Shown here: piece after piece, positions 57,770 to 64,000 of the stretch
Layout of the letters: each line of letters begins with the position of its first letter
Numbering within the stretch: position 1 is the stretch's first letter
Assembly (NCBI RefSeq): GCF_011397635.1
Contig: NC_064773.1
Location: forward strand, 4,265,782 to 4,329,781
Reading direction: 5' to 3'
Source: Epinephelus fuscoguttatus
Lineage: Eukaryota; Chordata; Actinopteri; Perciformes; Serranidae
DNA: 64,000 nt
Program-made: the position numbers and the translations under genes
The notes under the pieces: generated by a model
Told to the model about the DNA's origin: nothing
What the model saw: the letters and a program-made list of their open reading frames with translations, nothing else
Database searches by the model: none

Positions 57770-60700
57770 AATGTTGATTCAGTGCTGTTACTACCTCCGT
57801 TGCCTTTTGTACAGAACGACGAGGCAGAATAATGCCACAACAATCCCACCTTGATCAGGCTGTGTAAAAGGGGCTGTTGAAAGAAAAGAAACTGTAGAAC
57901 TTGAAGAATCATTATATTTTTAGTTTCCTACAGTATGAAAGTGATAGTTGTCTGTACATCCATAGCCACACTACAGACAGGAGCTGCTAGTAGATAATTC
58001 AGCTCTTTAAATGGAGACAGTTTGACTAAATGTCAACAAATAAAACGGGGATGATGTTTTAGCTCACACACTGGGTCCACGCTTAACTAATTTAGAGCTT
58101 GTAAATCCCCCTAATAGAAGTGAGAGGAAGCAGTAGACGAGAGGTGTTGGTGAAGTGCAGTTGCCTCAGTTTTGTCAGGTGATTTATTATCATCTTTAAT
58201 CATATCATGTTAGCGTTTTACAAAATCTACATTTTATAATCATTAAAGTAAACTGTCAAGACATATTAAGCATGGAAGCTAAATGTATCCGTCTGCTGAT
58301 GAAGACTGTGAGATGAGTTTGAAAGTTCTGAAACAAAAATGCTAGTAAGATGACTTTGTGGACTAAGGGTTTTTTATTTATTGTCAAACAATAATCTCCA
58401 GCTCAGTGCGGTGTTACTGGTTCCTGTGTGGTTTCTCTGCTGACCTATAAGATTATTCCCAGTTAAACAAACAAGGAACCCGTGACTTAAAACCATACAA
58501 GGAAATGAAACACAAACACTCCCAAACGGTGTTTGAGCATCTTGTTTTTCACTTCATCAAAACGAAAACCCACAACAGAGACACACTGTTTTAGATTATC
58601 AATAGTTTTTTGTAAATAATGTGATCAGTGTGCATGGTTATGTCTGCCTGTGTGTATCAGAGAAAGTGTTTGAAATGTTTGTTTGAAATGTTTGTTTACA
58701 ATTAATAATCATTAGATTACTTTTGCGAGTGAAACTTGACACCATGATGATTACGAAGCAACATCTGGAGTTATATGGAGATTTTTTAAGTACATTTTTT
58801 GACATATATCCATCTGTGATCTGGATCACTGGAGCAGGGTTACAGTTAGACAAAACTGATGCTGGTCCACGTGTCCTGGAAGATTGAAATGTTCTAGATA
58901 TTGTCCACGTGTATTGAATGGACTCATGAATAATAATCATAGACTCTGTGTAATAATTGATGTAGCTACCATGACGTCACCCATTGATTTATGGACTCCC
59001 GATGTGAAGCCGACATTTCCACAGTCACCATCTTGGTTTTTTGAGTATGAAATTAGCTTGATAGACGGAAACTGTTATTTGTACCAGGCTGTAAACATGC
59101 TGCTGTAAAGTTGAACATTTTAAGGTGGGGCTCTACAGGGACTGACTCACTTCTGGAGCCAGCCTCAAGTGGCCGTTAGAGGAACTGCAGCTTTTTCACT
59201 TTGGCATTGGCTTCGTTTTTCAGCCACTTGAAATACCTACAAATCATGCCAGCCTACTTAGTTTAGGTGACGTGTAAAGAGCTCACCATTTCCAAACTGA
59301 ATGTGACATCAGTGAGCTTCAGCGTCAAAACCAGTTTGATTGCATTGATTTGTATTGAACTGTTCTAACCGGGTGTGAGCGACATGCATGGCCGTTTTGA
59401 GCTGAACTTTTGGTGTGGACAGAGAGCAATGGTTGCTTGCTTTCTGGAAACAGATCAGGCCTGACATATTCTCAGGGGGAATTATTTTCACCGGACATTA
59501 TGACTGGAGAGATTTAAATATATCGGACTTCAACAGATTTTCACATTTATCAAAAAACGGTACTTATCTTATAACGGAAACCTGCACTGTAGGAAGTAAC
59601 CGTCACTTGACTTCAGCTATGAGTTTGACACTCTTAGTTCTGGTGTTACTGAGTTATGAGTCAGAGAAGAAGAGGTGTGACTTTTGATGCAATACTGTTG
59701 AGGGCTGAGAAGTTAATGAATTTAGGGAAACATGAAAGACTGAAGGAAGCAGTAGAGGAACATTCTAAAAAGACACGAAACACAAAAGTAAAAACAAAGA
59801 TAAGGAAAAACTAAGAGGGCTATAGTCGATTGAATATAATCCCTTGAGATGATATACACAGACAAGAATACGGAGGATCTCATGGTGGTGTCTTATTTTT
59901 AAACTGACACTTAAACTTAAATCTGACGTTTCCCTTGCTTGCTCTTCTCCGTCTCCTCTGAACGTGGGCGCCTGACCTCAGAACAGTGTATTTATATTTA
60001 ACAAAGAGAGTTTGCGAGCCACAGAGGCCGCTCCTCCCTTTTTGTGGTGTTGTGTTAAACTGGAATAACGGCTTTGAGGAAGCTCGGCCGCTCGTTTTTA
60101 TTACTGAGGCAACATTTTCCGTATGATTATGAGCTGTAATTAATTCTGTGTGCAGCGAAGGAGAGAAAGCAGAGTTTCCTCGAGTGAGCACAAACTGTAA
60201 AGGAGCCAAACCACCGTGGTTTAGAGGCAGGCCGTCGACCCCCAGAGGATTTCACCTTCGTACTGAGAGTCAGAGAGAGACTGATGCTGCTGCAGCACAT
60301 AAAACACGCAACAACACAGAAGTTCTTTCAAGGAAAATGTTGGTTTTGTACAACTTAATTTTGGTGATTCATCATTTCTGACGGGTCGAAGAAACACGAG
60401 CAGTCAGATGATCAGACAAGTTGTAAAAAGTCTCAAATATCTACATCGGTTTTGGCTTCAGAAATTCAGTGTCACTCGAGCCTTGGGCTAAGTAACAGAC
60501 TCAAATGACCTCGCATTTCCTTCTTTAAATGTTCTGGAATATGATCAAATAAACCAAAGTGTGTCAGTGTTGTGACAGCCCTATCAGGAGCAGTAAACAC
60601 AACCTCTCTGTGTAGAAATATCTAAATGATCAAATATCATCAAACCGTTGAAATTTGATAAAGGCAGTGTGTTCAGATGTGAGTGTGTCATGACTGTGAA

Positions 60701-63700
60701 GATAAAACAAAGGTGACCAACACATGTAATTGTAATAAAAATATTATAATTAACTTGTAAAAGTCCTGAAAGTGTCTTTGTGTCTCTGTGTGTGTTGCAG
60801 TTGGAGCTGCAGGGCGATCAGGAGGTCGTCGTTTATGATCAGAGCTCTTCAGATCCGACTTCTCTCAGCTCCGAGTCTTTCCTCAGTGTCCTGCTAGTGA
60901 AACTGGAGAGGAGCTTCCCCTCCGTACACCTGCTCTCAGGTCAGTCCCGCACAAGTCAGCGTCAAAACATCCCAGAGACTGAGACTAGTCCGAGTCAAAT
61001 ATACACCAGACTTAAAGTAGTCCGAGTCAAAAGATCCATCAGGCCGACGTTTGTCCAAGTCTAAACCCCCATAAGGCCAGAGACATACTTGCATTTTAAC
61101 CACGCGTTTGCGTAGACAATTGGCCGTGTCGACCAGCTGACCCGACTTAACTTAATGCACCTGGTGTAGCGTGATCGTAAAACGTATTGTTTTTCATTCA
61201 AAATGCTGCGTTTCACCACTGATGCCATTTTTTAAATATCAAATCCTGCGTTTCTGTTTGTGTTCACCAAACAGCAGAAATCACAGCACCCTAAAAACCC
61301 CAAGAGGCCGAGTTTAGTGCGGCTCAAACCCCCTGTGAGGCTGAGGCGATAGAAAAAACTATATTTTACAGCAGAGGCGGCGTCCATGTTGTTCTGCGGT
61401 GTTTGTGTTGCTGCTGTTTCCACTCTGACAGACGAGCTGTGAGTTTGAGTCACTTGTGATAAAGCAGTTTATTAGTTTGACCGACAGGCGGGTCGACTGC
61501 AGACGTCCTCCCTTCTTTCCACTGAGGGTTACGTTATGTAACCATGATGTAATGCTGCACTGACGACTCCACCCTCACATGTATAAAAAAAAAAGGCCTT
61601 CTGTGCTTTCCAAAATCACTCGGTCAAAGGTTTAACAGTTACACAACAACAACTTGAATCTGCGCGAATAAATGAGGAACCTGCTGCTCTGACTGATAAT
61701 AAATACTGCAGCAGGAGGGGAAGTTTCAGAGGGAAGTTTAGACAGAAAAGAGGATCAGAACAGTTCTGATTTTGAATATCAGGCTCTAACAGTAAAATGT
61801 ATCAAAGTATAGGCAGTCATAATTTAATTAATCACCGAAAAACAGGCACTTCTTCAGTGTCTAATGGTTGAAAATAAAATCAAAAGCTTGAGATCTTTAC
61901 CATTAATTGTGAAGCAGATATTAACCATGAACACACACAGGGTAGTTTATTTTTAATCAGTCCCACACACGCCATCCTGCTGCCACAAATACTACACTAG
62001 AGCACCAAATGTGGATTAATCCGCTGCTGAAAATAGTCCCCAACAAATGCACTATTTCCTCCTGTATGTGTGTTTTTTTTAAATGAACTTAAATATTTGT
62101 GATTCAAAATTTTTTGTCTTTCGTAGCTACCAATAGTTTTGAAACTAGGGTTGGGTACCAAACTCTTACATTGATACTGCTGAGGTCAAGTTCATGTTAA
62201 ATTAATTGGTGCCAAATGTCAGCACCTTAGAGCACATCTGGGTGAGAGCACTAAGGTCAGACAGGAAGCGAAAGCACCATGGAGCTTCATCAGCTTCTCA
62301 GCAAGCTGAAACCTGTTGCTGCACAGTTTATAGTTTCAACGTCTGCTCGACCTTTTCAGTTTTCTTTCAGAAATAGACGGACCTGTCTCTGCTGTCACAT
62401 ATTTGACAGTTGGGTCTAAACAGTGAGCGAGATAGACGAGCTAACACACGGTGTCTACAAGTCTTAAATGTCTTAAACTCAGATTAGATGGGTCTTAAAT
62501 ATTTTGGTCACATTGCCGTGAAAATGTCTCCAGCCTGACAGACCCAGTGATTGTAAAGAGACACAGACTGAAGAAGTGCAATAGTAAATATCATTTATGA
62601 CACATTAAACTATAAACTGTATATATAATGTGTTTCCACTGCAAGTTTGGTCTTAAATTTCATATAAAGTGGTATTAAAAAGGTCTTAAAAAGCCTTAAA
62701 TTTGACTTGGTCATATCTGTAGACGACTTGAAACATATAAAGAAAACAGACAGACAGACAGACAGAGAGCTCTATGTGTGATTAAAGATGACATAACTCC
62801 TGAAGCTTGTTCAAAAATTATGTTTTTGTTGTAACAGAAAGTAAAGTGCTGAAAAAAGATACCTGTACAAATATGAAGGGTACCCAACCCTACCTGGAGC
62901 TGAGAGCTGTAGACAGGAAGTCAGAAAGCGTTGACTGATATGTTGTTGGTTTGAGTCCAAACATGAAATTTTATCTCAGTTTTTATGCATAAATTATATT
63001 TTTGGCACATTAAAAAAATAATAGAAAAGGCAAATATTACTAAAAGACAAATGACATAAATAGGTGAAGGAAATAGATTTATTTAAAATAAATGAGAGAA
63101 AATTAAAGAAATTAAAAAGTAAAAATATTGTCAGAAAATATGCTTCAGCAGCACCTTCTCTGTCACTGACCTTTTGTAAAAATATGTTTATTAACTCTGA
63201 TGGGTTACATCATATTCAGAGCCACAGTTAAATTCACAATGTTTTTATTGGACGACAACAGACGGCGGTCACATGTGCACAGTGAGGTGAGAATATCTCC
63301 TCATCAGCTCCATGTTGGACGTGCGCAGCTGAAGGAGGCTGCAGAGGATCAATTCACAGGCTTGTTGCCTGGCAACAAGTGTTGAGGCTGAGCCATCTGT
63401 AGCTGGTGGAGCAGGCTGTTCAGTAAAACCGTAAACACTGATAAGAGTTCAGCTGTAGACTGACGACAGACACACAGCTGATGGGTCAGACCCTCTGACA
63501 GTAATCTGCGTCTGTAAATGTGACTCGTCATTAAAACACGGACGCTCTGTGTGTTTGTTCTTCTCAGGTGGGTTCTCTGAGTTCTCCCACCTGTTTCCTG
63601 GTCTGTGTGAGGGGAAGTCCACTCTGGTTCCCTCTTGTATCTCTCAGCCCTGCCTGCCCGTCACCAACATTGGGCCGACCCGCATCCTGCCTCACCTGTA

Positions 63701-64000
63701 CCTGGGCTGCCAGAGAGATGTCCTCAACAAGGTACCAGAGAGCCGTTGTCACTTCTCTGATTAGCTCACTCTCTAGGCGAAGCTGTGTCTCAACCAGGAT
63801 ACTCAGGTTTCAGTGTCACACAGTCGAGGGTCAACTAAATTTAAAGTTAAATTTAAATGTGGCGTCGTTGCGCAGTTTAAGACCTGGGTGTGACGGTGAT
63901 GTTTACCTTTTAACACTGATCCAATCTGATCTTCTGTCTCCAGGATCTGATGCAGCAGAACGACATCGTCTACGTCCTGAATGCTAGTAACACCTGCCCC
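55912..64000 (+). CDS. dusp16: Dual specificity phosphatase 16 (MKP-7), 5' part
   Basis: Coding exons: 55912-56220, 60801-60939, 63568-63731 and 63944-64000 (cut by the window end), in phase, 223 residues. DUSP16 dephosphorylates JNK and p38 MAP kinases. Residues about 38-150 form the rhodanese/CH2 domain: ALVALLEGGL, VLIDSRPFVDYNASHILEAV, then the basic kinase-interaction motif CSKLMKRRLQQDK at 77-89, then VVVYDQSS and SFPSVHLLSGGFSEFSHLFP. The linker GLCEGKSTLVPSCISQPCLP leads to the start of the phosphatase domain, GPTRILPHLYLGCQRDVLNK and YVLNASNTCP. The catalytic HCxxGxxR is beyond the window. The first 37 residues are Gly/Pro/Arg-rich and contain repeated RPG triplets not seen in the mammalian N-terminus. 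DUSP8 is the nearest paralogue, but the linker and synteny favour DUSP16. Confidence 0.95.
56490..56920. mobile_element. Tc1/mariner-like MITE with TIR CYGTAAAACTTC
   Basis: The left end CTGTAAAACTTCAGTTAAAA and the right end GAAGTTTTACGG are inverted repeats, with TA on each side (56488-56489 and 56921-56922). The interior has repeated ACAGGCCTTTA phrases. Non-coding. Confidence 0.6.
57053..57600. mobile_element. TA-flanked MITE (TIR CGTTTACATG), same family as 2851-3552
   Basis: The ends CGTTTACATGCACAG and CATGTAAACA are flanked by TA (57051-57052 and 57601-57602). The ends match the element nested in tbk1 intron DNA. The ORF at 57312-57512 is hydrophobic but has no known domain. Confidence 0.65.
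58955..59200 (+). repeat. Interspersed repeat, partner of 18640-18800
   Basis: It shares 'GATGTAGCTACCATGACGTC', 'TTATGGACTCCCGATGTGAA', 'CCATCTTGG' and 'TTCTGGAGCCAGCCTCAAGT' order with the minus-strand copy in crebl2 intron 2. Ends undefined. Confidence 0.5.
60940..63567 (+). other. dusp16 intron with a hAT-like element
   Basis: From GTCAGT to TTCTTCTCAG. It includes the TIR-bearing element at 62146-62892 and an ACAG microsatellite at about 62747-62765. No other gene supported. Confidence 0.6.
62146..62892. mobile_element. hAT-like MITE with TIR TAGGGTTGGGTACC
   Basis: The left end TAGGGTTGGGTACC and the right end GGTACCCAACCCTA are perfect inverted repeats. The flanking octamers do not match, so the duplication has decayed. 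The interior (62450-62710) contains repeated GTCTTAAAT/AAGGTCTTAAAAAG phrases; a related fragment forms the first 30 bases of the window. Confidence 0.6.

Larger units (their letters stand above)
56221..60800 (+). other. dusp16 intron with several repeats
   Basis: From GTAAAC to TGTGTGTTGCAG. It contains two TA-flanked MITEs and a dispersed repeat (listed separately) and a T25 tract near 57739-57763. Apart from these nothing is supported. The ORF at 59415-59687 has no recognisable domain. Confidence 0.6.

Noticed and set aside
59415..59687. 90-codon frame in the dusp16 intron
   Set aside because: No domain, splice context or homology that I recognise. Probably chance or repeat-derived.

Overview
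This is vertebrate nuclear DNA, almost certainly from a teleost fish. The genes are split by GT-AG introns, intergenic DNA is AT-rich, (GT)n microsatellites are frequent, and the repeat content is dense and varied: tRNA-derived SINE, PIF/Harbinger, hAT, Tc1/mariner-like and TTAA-flanked Kolobok-like elements, and a LINE 3' end. No prokaryotic or viral gene organisation is visible. Exons were called by reading splice sites and by comparing the translations with remembered vertebrate orthologues; no search was run.

Layout. Positions 1-9825 hold the 3' half of tbk1 (+): twelve coding exons for the scaffold/dimerisation and adaptor-binding C-terminus. Its kinase domain lies outside the window. 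One tbk1 intron (1599-4923) carries a readable nest of insertions. From 13.9 to 19.9 kb is complete crebl2 (+): three coding exons, 122 aa, with CRE sites upstream of exon 1. From 26.5 to 27.8 kb is gpr19 (-), whose seven-transmembrane coding sequence is in one exon. From 55.4 kb to the window end are the first four coding exons of dusp16 (+), a MAPK phosphatase; a possible 5' noncoding exon lies near 39.9 kb. The trio crebl2, gpr19 and dusp16 are neighbours on human 12p13, so this is conserved synteny; tbk1 beside them is not the human arrangement.

Between genes. A core of about 400 bp is present twice in inverted orientation, at about 11.65-12.05 kb and 34.72-35.11 kb. The copies are nearly identical, although their flanks are related but clearly diverged. 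They bracket crebl2 and gpr19, and each core has an RFX-type X-box. Two unrelated tandem arrays (about 172-bp units at 37.3-39.8 kb; about 270-bp diverged units at 40.3-42.0 kb) sit on either side of the possible dusp16 first exon. A TTAA-flanked fold-back element at 52.6-53.95 kb encodes a cysteine-rich P2X7-tail-like segment. Another TTAA-flanked element at 17.3-18.3 kb encodes a THAP domain. A frameshifted histone H4 pseudogene lies at 43.6-43.8 kb. Much of the rest is AT-rich DNA and decayed repeats with no supported gene.

How the genes work together. They are independent transcription units. tbk1 is an innate-immune and autophagy kinase, crebl2 a small bZIP factor, gpr19 an orphan receptor, and dusp16 a JNK/p38 phosphatase. 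Nothing in the sequence shows co-regulation; the shared inverted element is the only candidate link.
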